From the NCBI GenBank assembly GCA_902538915.1, contig CACBGZ010000001.1, forward strand, positions 307,108-371,107: a stretch of DNA of 64,000 nt, in the 5' to 3' direction. This DNA is from an uncultured Pelagibacteraceae bacterium (lineage in GTDB: Bacteria > Pseudomonadota > Alphaproteobacteria > Pelagibacterales > Pelagibacteraceae). Of this stretch, positions 9,235-17,673 are shown piece by piece. The notes beneath the pieces are model-generated. The model saw only the letters and a list, made by a program, of their open reading frames with translations. It made no database searches and had not been told where the DNA came from. Numbering within the stretch: the stretch's first letter is position 1; the number at the start of each line of letters is the position of its first letter. The position numbers and the translations under genes are program-made.

Positions 9235-10370
9235 TTTAAAGTTGTAATTATTTTAGGGATATAATTTTTAAAATTAAAAAAACCTTTATTACAATATTGC
9301 CAAGAATATTGATCGATTTTTCTATATAGAAAATTTAATTTAAAATTATTTAAGTTTAAATAATCCAGGTTTTCACCTACAGTTGGATATAAGGCAATAA
9401 CTTTCTCATTTATATTTTTAATTTCACTTATATCTATTATTTCGCAAGCGATAGAATTATTTTCTAATCTTTGTTTTTGATCATTAATTAAAAGAGATTT
9501 AAATCTAATAACTTTTTCACTTAGTTTTATAGATCTGTTTTCATTCTTATTTGAAATTATATAAATTTTTTCAAATTTCTCATTTTGAAAATCAGTGGTT
9601 TCAAATGATAGATTATTCTCAAAAATAAAAAGATTTTTATCATCTATATTTTTACTACTAAAATCTTGTTTAACTATTGAGTAAGTTTTGTCTGAAACTT
9701 TTGGGGGAGCATTTTCATTTAATTTAATGTTATTAAATCTATTATTAGTGAATTTCTTAATGTTCCATTCACTTGCTAAATAATGTTTTCCTTGTGTTTG
9801 AATTCCAGCAACCCATCTCCATCCAAGAGTATTTGATGCAGCGTCTCCATCATAAAGATGTTGCATAAAAAATTCTGCACCTAATTGCCAAGGTAATTCT
9901 AAGGTAAAAATCCAAATACTAGCAAACCACATTCTTGTGTGATTATGTAAATAGTTGTTTTCCTTTAGTTCATTAACCCATATATTAAAGCATTCAATAT
10001 TTGTTTTACCTTCAATAGCATTATTATAATTCTGATTATTTTTGAAATCTTCTCTGATTTTATTTAATTCTATTAAATAGTCTGTCCAAACATTCGGTCT
10101 TAATTCTAACCAACCCTTCCAATAAGTTCTCCATAAAACTTCCTGAATAAATTTTTCATTCTTTGAAAATGAAAATTTACTTAATGATTTGTTTATTACT
10201 TCTTTTTCACTGATAATACCGTGCGTGATATAAGGAGACAAACAAGAAATATTAGATCTATTTTCTGGTCCAAAGTCAAAATTTCTAAACTTTGAGTATT
10301 CAGATAGATTATTTTCAACAAAATTATTTAATTTATCCAAGGCTTTAGCCCGTGAAGGTTCAAAATTCAT
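9231..10370 (-). CDS. Photolyase FAD-binding domain protein lacking the N-terminal photolyase (antenna) domain
   Basis: Starts in the helical FAD domain; NYLHNHTRMWFASIW, QHLYDGDAASNTLGWRWVAGIQT typical of the DNA photolyase FAD-binding domain. Confidence 0.85.
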   Translation of the reverse strand: MNFEPSRAKALDKLNNFVENNLSEYSKFRNFDFGPENRSNISCLSPYITHGIISEKEVINKSLSKFSFSKNEKFIQEVLWRTYWKGWLELRPNVWTDYLIELNKIREDFKNNQNYNNAIEGKTNIECFNIWVNELKENNYLHNHTRMWFASIWIFTLELPWQLGAEFFMQHLYDGDAASNTLGWRWVAGIQTQGKHYLASEWNIKKFTNNRFNNIKLNENAPPKVSDKTYSIVKQDFSSKNIDDKNLFIFENNLSFETTDFQNEKFEKIYIISNKNENRSIKLSEKVIRFKSLLINDQKQRLENNSIACEIIDISEIKNINEKVIALYPTVGENLDYLNLNNFKLNFLYRKIDQYSWQYCNKGFFNFKNYIPKIITTLN

Positions 10371-10376
10371 TTAAAA

Positions 10377-10757
10377 TTATTTCGATTTTTTTTTCTTAAG
10401 ACCTAATTTATCGCTGTGTCGTAACCTCAAGATAACAATTGCACCTGCAATTAAAACAATTGCCACTGCCTCATAAACTAATGCAGTGGGATCCATTTCC
10501 TTTCCTTGTAGGATAATAAATCGCGCTAACGCAGTAATAGCTATTAATAATGGCAATGTGATACTGATTGATTGTTGGTTCCAAAAAACCCTAACCATTG
10601 CTAATACTTCTAAGTAAAGAAACATTAAAAGTAAATCAGCCAGAGTAACTGATTGAATTAAAAACATTTTATTAATTTCTATTCCAACTGCTATCACAGT
10701 ACTTATTAAAATAATAACCATCAAAACTAGCTGCAAATTTTTAGTTATCTTTTCCAT
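10377..10757 (-). CDS. Phosphate-starvation-inducible PsiE family membrane protein
   Basis: LYLEVLAMVRVFW, ALARFIILQGKEMDPTALVYEAVAIVLIAGAIVILR. Confidence 0.8.
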   Translation of the reverse strand: MEKITKNLQLVLMVIILISTVIAVGIEINKMFLIQSVTLADLLLMFLYLEVLAMVRVFWNQQSISITLPLLIAITALARFIILQGKEMDPTALVYEAVAIVLIAGAIVILRLRHSDKLGLKKKKSK

Positions 10758-11215
10758 TATTTATCTTTACTAAATGGTAACCATTTTTCAAATACTGATT
10801 TAGAAGAACCATCATAGGGAATAGAATACGAATACGGATTAGGACTAGTTAAGACCTCTATCCCTTTTGAAAAAACAAATATAAAAACGATCACAAAAAC
10901 TAAAACCATTATTTTAAATGGATCAAAATTTTTAGTTTTAAAAACGCTTGCTGAACTCTCTTCAGCTCTGTGGAAATGTTTAAATGTCATGTATACTGCA
11001 AATATTAATCCAACATGAGCTATGAAAAGTCCTGCCCATCCAAAAGCAAAGGTTGTATATGAAAATACGTATAAACTGAAAACAGTAGTCCAAATAAAAC
11101 TTAATACCAAAAGAATTTGCAGTCTTACTGTTTTAGGAAGAGACCTTAAATCATTTTTACTATCATCAAACAAAATGTTCGCAGTATCTCTCATCCAATT
11201 TTTAAATGATTCCAT
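10757..11215 (-). CDS. Hypothetical membrane protein
   Basis: Three predicted TM segments; start codon abuts the PsiE stop. Confidence 0.6.
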   Translation of the reverse strand: MESFKNWMRDTANILFDDSKNDLRSLPKTVRLQILLVLSFIWTTVFSLYVFSYTTFAFGWAGLFIAHVGLIFAVYMTFKHFHRAEESSASVFKTKNFDPFKIMVLVFVIVFIFVFSKGIEVLTSPNPYSYSIPYDGSSKSVFEKWLPFSKDK

Positions 11216-11273
11216 GAAGATAGACTATAGTTTTCTAAAAAATTTAACAATTAATAAATTGTCCTAAAATTAA

Positions 11274-12461
11274 TTAAGATTGTAGTTTTTTCTTGTGAAA
11301 ATTAATAAATTTTTCAACATAAAATTTATTAAATGTTTTATTTTCCTCAAAAGAAACTCTTTTTAGAGAGTAGGCGGAACTTTTTGTTTGTCTAGAAACA
11401 ATCATGATATTTCCTTTGTAAAGTTTAAGTTTTACAATTCCATTAACTTTATTCTTTTTATAATCTACAATTTTTTGAAGTTTTAATCTTTCTTTTGAAA
11501 ACCAATATCCATTGTATATAAGCTCAGCGTACCTAGTCATTATATTATCTTTGTCATGCATTGTTTTTTTATCTAAAGTAACAGACTCTATAGCTCTGTG
11601 CGCATTAATTAATAGTGTTCCACCTGGAGTTTCGTAAACTCCTCTCGATTTAATTCCTAAAAATCTGTTTTCTACAAGATCAACTCTGCCTATACCATTT
11701 TTTCCAGCTATTAGATTTAGCTTTTCAAGTAATTTTGCTGGTTGTAATTTTTTTCCATTAACTTCAATCGGATCTCCGTTTTTAAATTTAATTGATAAAT
11801 AAGTTGCTTTGTTAGGAGCTTTTTCTGGTGAAATAGATCTTTGGAAAATATATTCTGGTGCTGAGTTTTTTGGATTTTCTAAAACTTTTCCTTCAGTAGA
11901 GGTATGAAATAAATTATCATCAACAGAAAAAGGTGGAGCACCTTTTTTATCTTTTGGAATTGATATATTATTTTTTTTTGCATAATTTATTAAATCTGAT
12001 CTAGACTTTAGTTTCCAAATTCTCCAGGGGGCAATTATTTTTATTTTTGGCCCAAAATAATGATAACCTAGCTCAAACCTCACTTGATCATTACCTTTTC
12101 CAGTTGACCCGTGAGAAACTGCAAAAGCATTAAATTTTTTTGCGACTCTAATCTGGTCTTTAGCTATCAGTGGTCTAGCTATTGAGGTTCCTAACAAATA
12201 GACACCTTCGTAAATTGCATGACCTCTTAACATCGGAAAGACATAATCTTTTACAAATATGTTTTTCAAATCCTTAATGATTATTTTTTTTACGCCAAGT
12301 TTTTTTGCATTAGAAATAATTTTTTTTTTATTAATTTTCTGTCCTATGTCAGCTGTATAACAAATAACTTCAGCTTTATAGTTTTCTTGTAGCCATTTTA
12401 GAATTATTGATGTGTCTAAACCTCCAGAGTAAGCAAGAACAATTCTTTTTTTTAATTTCAT
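11274..12461 (-). CDS. argG: Argininosuccinate synthase
   Basis: VLAYSGGLDTSIILKWL, CYTADIGQ, AVSHGSTGKGNDQVRFEL. Confidence 0.97.
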   Translation of the reverse strand: MKLKKRIVLAYSGGLDTSIILKWLQENYKAEVICYTADIGQKINKKKIISNAKKLGVKKIIIKDLKNIFVKDYVFPMLRGHAIYEGVYLLGTSIARPLIAKDQIRVAKKFNAFAVSHGSTGKGNDQVRFELGYHYFGPKIKIIAPWRIWKLKSRSDLINYAKKNNISIPKDKKGAPPFSVDDNLFHTSTEGKVLENPKNSAPEYIFQRSISPEKAPNKATYLSIKFKNGDPIEVNGKKLQPAKLLEKLNLIAGKNGIGRVDLVENRFLGIKSRGVYETPGGTLLINAHRAIESVTLDKKTMHDKDNIMTRYAELIYNGYWFSKERLKLQKIVDYKKNKVNGIVKLKLYKGNIMIVSRQTKSSAYSLKRVSFEENKTFNKFYVEKFINFHKKKLQS

Positions 12462-12464
12462 TAA

Positions 12465-12977
12465 CTAACTGCAAGCTTTTTTGGCAGTATTATATGCTTT
12501 AGTGAAACCCAACAGTGAATAATGGTCAATGGTTTGCGAACCCTTTTCGTTATAACCAGCAATCATTATTCTAGAACCTTTTTTCATCACTTTAACCATT
12601 ATATTTTCTTTCTTACTACTTGTCATCCATGCGAAGCCCTGTTGTTTTATATCAAATTTAAATTTATTATTTCCTGAGGTTGCTAGCACAGAATTATTTT
12701 TATTAAATTCATAACCTGCAGTGGTGCTAATTTCATTGGAAATTTTTTCACTTGACCTAAAAGTTACAAATAATCTTGCATCTCTTTTGTTTTTTTTTGG
12801 AGCTTGCAAAACAGGTATTGATTGTGCAAAGCAAACTTTTCCTGATTGTTCTGAGATTACCATTACTTCCCAATCCTTGTATTTGCCAACTTTTTTTAGA
12901 TCTGCTGCGAATGTTTTTTGAGTAAATAGTACTGAAATTATGACTAATAAAAATAAAAATTTTTTAATTAAGGGCAT
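12465..12977 (-). CDS. Invasion-associated locus B (IalB) family protein
   Basis: Signal peptide; WEVMVISEQSGKVCFAQS and C-terminal SLLGFTKAYNTAKKAC. Confidence 0.82.
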   Translation of the reverse strand: MPLIKKFLFLLVIISVLFTQKTFAADLKKVGKYKDWEVMVISEQSGKVCFAQSIPVLQAPKKNKRDARLFVTFRSSEKISNEISTTAGYEFNKNNSVLATSGNNKFKFDIKQQGFAWMTSSKKENIMVKVMKKGSRIMIAGYNEKGSQTIDHYSLLGFTKAYNTAKKACS

Positions 12978-14008
12978 GGATTTGGATATTTTTTTTGAAT
13001 TTTATTAATCTCATTAATTATCTCATTTGATAAAGTTACATTTACACTTTCTATGTTTGTTTTCAACTGTTGCATTGTCGTTGCACCAATAATTACACTT
13101 GTTATAAAAGGCTGTATTTCACAAAATTTCAATGACATTTGCGTAAAATCGATATCAAATTTTTTTGAGATCTTGTAGTATTCTTCAATAGCTTTTTGAC
13201 CATTTTCATTTTTATATCTGGTAAAGTCTTTAAATAATTTCATTCTAGATTTTTCAGGAAGATTATTATTTCTATATTTTCCTGTTAGGTAGCCAAACGC
13301 TAACGGTGAGTATGCTAATAATCCACTCTTTTCTCTAACAGAAATTTCAGCTAATCCAACTTCGTAGGTTCTATTAAGAAGATTGTAGGGGTTTTGAACT
13401 GACATCATTTTGGGTAATTTCTTTAATTTAGACAATTCTAAAAATTTAGATAAACCCCATGCAGTTTCATTTGATAAGCCTATATATCTAATTTTACCTT
13501 GAATGATAAATTGATTTAGACTCTCTAAAACTTCCTCAAAAGGTGTCCAATCATTGTCATCTTCATCGTGTTCGTAACCATGTTTACCAAAAAAATTTGT
13601 ATTTCTCTCTGGCCAATGAAGTTGATACAAATCTATATAATCAGTTTTTAATCTTTTTAGACTCTCTTCTAACGCTAAACTAATTTTTTTTTTGCCAAAA
13701 TTATTGCCACCTCCACGAATATATTTGTTGGATGTATTACCACATACTTTAGTTGCAAGAATAACCTCTTTCCTTTTTTTATTTTTCTCAAACCAATTTC
13801 CAATTATCCTCTCAGTTTCACCGTACGTTTCCTTCCTCATCGGTATGGAATAAACTTCAGCAGTGTCCCAAAAATTTACGCCTTCACCTAAGGCGTAATC
13901 CATTTGTTCAAAACCCTCTTTTTGAGTATTTTGCTCACCCCAGGTCATTGTACCGAGACAAATTGTACTTACATTAAGGTCAGTATTCCCTAATTTTTTA
14001 TAATTCAT
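12968..14008 (-). CDS. Aldo/keto reductase
   Basis: YKKLGNTDLNVSTICLGTMTWG, FWDTAEVY, DYIDLYQLHWP, IGLSNETAWG. Confidence 0.93.
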   Translation of the reverse strand: MNYKKLGNTDLNVSTICLGTMTWGEQNTQKEGFEQMDYALGEGVNFWDTAEVYSIPMRKETYGETERIIGNWFEKNKKRKEVILATKVCGNTSNKYIRGGGNNFGKKKISLALEESLKRLKTDYIDLYQLHWPERNTNFFGKHGYEHDEDDNDWTPFEEVLESLNQFIIQGKIRYIGLSNETAWGLSKFLELSKLKKLPKMMSVQNPYNLLNRTYEVGLAEISVREKSGLLAYSPLAFGYLTGKYRNNNLPEKSRMKLFKDFTRYKNENGQKAIEEYYKISKKFDIDFTQMSLKFCEIQPFITSVIIGATTMQQLKTNIESVNVTLSNEIINEINKIQKKYPNPCP

Positions 14009-14089
14009 TTAGGTTTTTTAAGTGTTAATTTTTGTTAATCTTTTAAGGCATCTTGAATAATTAGTAAAAGATTATATATTTCCCTTATC

Positions 14090-14851
14090 ATGGAATTTAA
14101 TAAAAAAGGAATACTCGCAAGAGCAAAAGCTGCAGCTCAAGAAACTGCTGTCACAGATGAAGGTTTAAGAGCTTACATGCTCAAGGTTTACAATTATATG
14201 GCAACAGGGGTATTGCTTACAGGAATAATCGCACTGATAACATTTAAAATGTCAGTTGTCACTGATGCTTCTGGTTCAATTGTTGGTCTAACACAAATGG
14301 GCAATGCAATTTATATGTCAGGTTTAAAATGGTTGGTAATGTTAGCTCCACTTGGAATTGTTTTTTACATGAGTTTTGGAATTAATAAAATGAGTGCCTC
14401 AAAAGCACAAACAACATTTTGGATCTTTGCTGCGTTAATGGGATTATCTTTATCTTCAATTTTATTAGTTTACACTGGCATGAGTGTTACAAGAGTTTTC
14501 TTCATAACTTCCGCAACATTTGGAGCGATGAGTATTTACGGTTATACAACTAAAAGAGATCTTACAAAATTAGGATCTTTTTTAATGATGGGATTAATAG
14601 GAATTATTATAGCTTCAATAGTGAATATTTTTATGAAATCCTCAATGATGTATTTTGTGATCTCGATTTTAGGTGTTTTAATATTCGTTGGCCTAACGGC
14701 ATATGACACTCAAAAAATAAAAAACATGTATACAGCTAGTGATACAGGAGAATTAATGGGTAAAAAAGCTGTGATGGGAGCTTTAACTCTTTACTTGGAT
14801 TTCATTAATTTGTTTATAATGCTATTAAGACTCTTCGGTCAAAGAAGATAG
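14090..14851 (+). CDS. Bax inhibitor-1/YccA family membrane protein
   Basis: YMLKVYNYMATGVLLTG, YDTQKIK near the C-terminus, seven hydrophobic segments. Confidence 0.93.
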   Translation: MEFNKKGILARAKAAAQETAVTDEGLRAYMLKVYNYMATGVLLTGIIALITFKMSVVTDASGSIVGLTQMGNAIYMSGLKWLVMLAPLGIVFYMSFGINKMSASKAQTTFWIFAALMGLSLSSILLVYTGMSVTRVFFITSATFGAMSIYGYTTKRDLTKLGSFLMMGLIGIIIASIVNIFMKSSMMYFVISILGVLIFVGLTAYDTQKIKNMYTASDTGELMGKKAVMGALTLYLDFINLFIMLLRLFGQRR

Positions 14852-14856
14852 TTTTA

Positions 14857-15201
14857 TTAAGTTAGTTTTTTCCAGTCAGTTTTTTTTAATAGTAACTCAA
14901 GTTCAAAAGAATTTTTTAGAATTTTTCCGTTAACATCAGTTATTAAATATTTAAGGTTTTTGTTCTTAGGATTAAAATTTTTACATATCTTATACAAAGC
15001 ATTTTCAGTACTATTTTTAAATACACTAAAGCTTACCTGTTTACTTGATATAGAAAGTCCATAATCTTTCCATGAACCTTGAGAAACCATTTTTGCATAT
15101 AAATCTAAAATAATTTTTAATTCTTCTTTCTCAAAAAAATGTTTTTCATCTAATTTTTTGTTTTTTATATTATTTATTACAAGTCTTAAATTATTATTCA
15201 T
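14857..15201 (-). CDS. DUF2794-like protein
   Basis: ELKIILDLYAKMVSQGSWKDYGLSI...VSFSVFK pattern. Confidence 0.75.
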   Translation of the reverse strand: MNNNLRLVINNIKNKKLDEKHFFEKEELKIILDLYAKMVSQGSWKDYGLSISSKQVSFSVFKNSTENALYKICKNFNPKNKNLKYLITDVNGKILKNSFELELLLKKTDWKKLT

Positions 15202-15745
15202 TAGTTTTATATTTATTAATAAGCCCTATTTGGAATCCTGTAAAAATAAATGTAATAGGTAGTAAACCCCACACTTTGAAATTAACCCAAAATTCTTCTG
15301 ATTGTGTTCGCCATACAAGTTCATTTAAGATTGCTAAAGCAAAAAAGAAATAAATCCATCTTCTATTAAGTATTTCCCAGCCTTCATTTGTTAATGAAAT
15401 TGATTTACCTAACAATTTTTTGAGAACTGGCTCTTTAGTAAAATATTTTCCAAATATTAAGGCAAACCCAAACATAACGTTTATAATTGTAGGCTTGATG
15501 TAGATAAAGACGGGGTTATCAAAATAAATTGTTAATCCTCCAAAAAAAGTAATTAATATCCCGCTTAACAAGGGAACTTTAGGTATTTGTTTCTCCAAAA
15601 ACCACATTACACCTAATGCTATTATTGTCGCAATTATGAAAGGAGGAATTGCAATTTTTAAATCTTTATTACTATCATAATAATAGTAAAAAAAAATTAC
15701 TAATGGCCCAAAATCAGTAAGAAACTTTATAAAAGATTTGTTCAC
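15194..15745 (-). CDS. yciB: Septation protein A / inner membrane protein YciB (IspZ family)
   Basis: FLTDFGPLVIFFYYY, LLGKSISLTNEGWEILNRRWIYFFFALAILNELVWR. Confidence 0.93.
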   Translation of the reverse strand: MNKSFIKFLTDFGPLVIFFYYYYDSNKDLKIAIPPFIIATIIALGVMWFLEKQIPKVPLLSGILITFFGGLTIYFDNPVFIYIKPTIINVMFGFALIFGKYFTKEPVLKKLLGKSISLTNEGWEILNRRWIYFFFALAILNELVWRTQSEEFWVNFKVWGLLPITFIFTGFQIGLINKYKTNE

Positions 15746-15833
15746 TTTTAAGATATTAACATAGGTTTTATTTTTGTGAAAATTTAAAATTTTTCTTATT
15801 GATTTTTAAATTTAAATACCCATACTCAAGTTA

Positions 15834-16154
15834 ATGTCAGTACAAAAAGCGAAATTTTCTATTGGTGATATTGTAAAACATAAACATTTCGAGTTTAGAG
15901 GAGTGATTTATGATGTCGATTTCGAATTTAATAATTCTGAAGAATGGTATCAATCAATACCAAAAAATGTAAGACCTAGGAAAGATCAACCATTTTACCA
16001 CTTACTAGCTGAAAATGATGAAATTACTTATGAAGCATATGTATCTGAACAAAACCTGTTAGTAGACGACTCTGGTGAGCCTATCAAACATCCTTTAATT
16101 GAGGAAATTTTTTCAGGAAAAAAAGGTTCAAGTTATTTTAAGCCCTCAAATTAG
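15834..16154 (+). CDS. hspQ: Heat shock protein HspQ / hemimethylated DNA-binding YccV-like
   Basis: KFSIGDIVKHKHFEFRGVIYDVDFEF, QPFYHLLAEND, YVSEQNL. Confidence 0.9.
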   Translation: MSVQKAKFSIGDIVKHKHFEFRGVIYDVDFEFNNSEEWYQSIPKNVRPRKDQPFYHLLAENDEITYEAYVSEQNLLVDDSGEPIKHPLIEEIFSGKKGSSYFKPSN

Positions 16155-16189
16155 ATAAATCTTTTTTTAAACACATTTAGCTCAAATCT

Positions 16190-16217
16190 TTGACACAGCC
16201 AAATACTAGATTAATAC
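16190..16217 (+). promoter_or_regulatory. Candidate sigma70-type promoter upstream of hairpin/ccmC
   Basis: Perfect TTGACA at 16190-16195 with a weak AT-rich -10 (TAATAC, 16212-16217). Confidence 0.4.
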
Positions 16218-16221
16218 TAAT

Positions 16222-16280
16222 TCTGATCAAGAGTGTTAAATTATTACCCTTCATTATCTCCCTCTACATTCTTGATCAGA
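16222..16280 (+). ncRNA. Candidate structured RNA: long hairpin in ccmC leader (possible sRNA or 5' UTR element)
   Basis: TCTGATCAAGAGTGT / ACATTCTTGATCAGA form a 15-bp stem with one G-U pair around a 29-nt loop (TAAATTATTACCCTTCATTATCTCCCTCT). Confidence 0.45.
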
Positions 16281-16308
16281 TAAAAATTCCGTAATATACC
16301 ATTAGTTT

Positions 16309-17016
16309 ATGTTTAAATATTTTGAACTAAATAAAATTTTTTTAATAACATCAAAGGCACCTAGGTATGTTTTATTTCTATTTATTATTGTGCTTTCGAT
16401 AGGATTGTTAGAGGCATTAATATTTTCTCCAGAGGATTATAAACAAGGGGATGCGGTTAGAATAATGTATGTGCACGTGCCGTCTGCGTGGATCTCCCTC
16501 GGGATATTTTCGTTGATAACCTTATTGTCAATAATTGGATATATATTCAAGATTAAGAATTTTTTCTTAATTTCTAAAAGCTTAGCTCCCTCTGGTTTTA
16601 TATTTAATATAATCGCTCTTGTTACAGGATCTATTTGGGGTAGACCAACTTGGGGGACATGGTGGGCATGGGATGCAAGAATTACTGCAATGTTAATTTT
16701 AGCTTTATTTTATTTATTATATCTTTTAGCTTGGAGAGTTTTTGAAGATAAAGATAAGGTTTTTAAAGCAACATTAATAATTACAATTCTTGGTATAATA
16801 AATGTACCAATAATTAAATATTCAGTAGACTGGTGGAATACTTTACATCAACCAGCATCTATTAATATTTTTACTAAATCTTCAATTGATATTTCGATGC
16901 TGTTTCCATTAATGATTATGACTGCGGCATTTGCTCTATTCTCTCTATTAATTTTTTTAATGAAATATAATACAGAACTGATAAAGATTAAGAATAAAGG
17001 CCTTGATAGATTATGA
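16309..17016 (+). CDS. ccmC: Heme exporter / cytochrome c maturation protein CcmC
   Basis: MYVHVPSAW, GSIWGRPTWGTWWAWDARIT. Confidence 0.97.
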   Translation: MFKYFELNKIFLITSKAPRYVLFLFIIVLSIGLLEALIFSPEDYKQGDAVRIMYVHVPSAWISLGIFSLITLLSIIGYIFKIKNFFLISKSLAPSGFIFNIIALVTGSIWGRPTWGTWWAWDARITAMLILALFYLLYLLAWRVFEDKDKVFKATLIITILGIINVPIIKYSVDWWNTLHQPASINIFTKSSIDISMLFPLMIMTAAFALFSLLIFLMKYNTELIKIKNKGLDRL

Positions 17017-17240
17017 TAAATGATATTTTAATTATGAACGGATACGGACTTTATGTTTGGTCTGCTTTTGCATTTACTTTGGTAAGTTTTGCATCGCTAT
17101 ACTTTATAACTAAAACTCAATACATAAAAGAGAGAAATAAATTTATTGTTAAATTTGGAACTTTAAATTCTGAGAGAGTATCATTAGCTAAATCTCAAGG
17201 TATGAACAAAGAAATCTTATCAAACACTTCAAGCATTTAG
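17013..17240 (+). CDS. ccmD: Heme exporter protein CcmD
   Basis: Small single-TM protein (MNGYGLYVWSAFAFTL) between ccmC and ccmE. Confidence 0.85.
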   Translation: MINDILIMNGYGLYVWSAFAFTLVSFASLYFITKTQYIKERNKFIVKFGTLNSERVSLAKSQGMNKEILSNTSSI

Positions 17241-17250
17241 CTTTTAAACC

Positions 17251-17670
17251 ATGTATGGTCGTAAAGTTAAATTAAGATTTTTCTTTATTTTATTAATATT
17301 TGTCACATTATCTTTGACAATTTTTTTAATTTTAAAATCACTCGAGGAGAATGTAGTTTTTTTTCAATCACCATCAGAAATAAAAAGTTTACCAGAACTA
17401 AATAAAAAAAAGATTAGAGTGGGTGGAATGGTCAAAAATAAATCAATATCGGTTCAAGCAGAAGAATTGAATTTTATTATTACTGACTTTAAAAATGAAA
17501 TAATAGTTACTTATTCAGGTGTTGTACCAAACCTTTTTGCAGAGGGAAAAGGGGTTGTAGCAGAAGGATATTTAAAAGATAAAAATTATTTTCTAGCTAC
17601 TAAAATATTAGCTAAGCATGATGAAAACTATATGCCACCAGAGGTAAAAGCTGCAATTGAGGGGAAATAG
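17251..17670 (+). CDS. ccmE: Cytochrome c maturation protein CcmE
   Basis: [39 protein letters not shown] with heme-binding His. Confidence 0.97.
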   Translation: MYGRKVKLRFFFILLIFVTLSLTIFLILKSLEENVVFFQSPSEIKSLPELNKKKIRVGGMVKNKSISVQAEELNFIITDFKNEIIVTYSGVVPNLFAEGKGVVAEGYLKDKNYFLATKILAKHDENYMPPEVKAAIEGK

Positions 17671-17673
17671 ACT

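Noticed and set aside
11022-11267. 81-aa plus-strand ORF
   Set aside because: Antisense to the membrane protein at 10757-11215 and no motif support.
16222-16280. Intrinsic terminator for hspQ
   Set aside because: 29-nt loop and no T tract after the stem on either strand.
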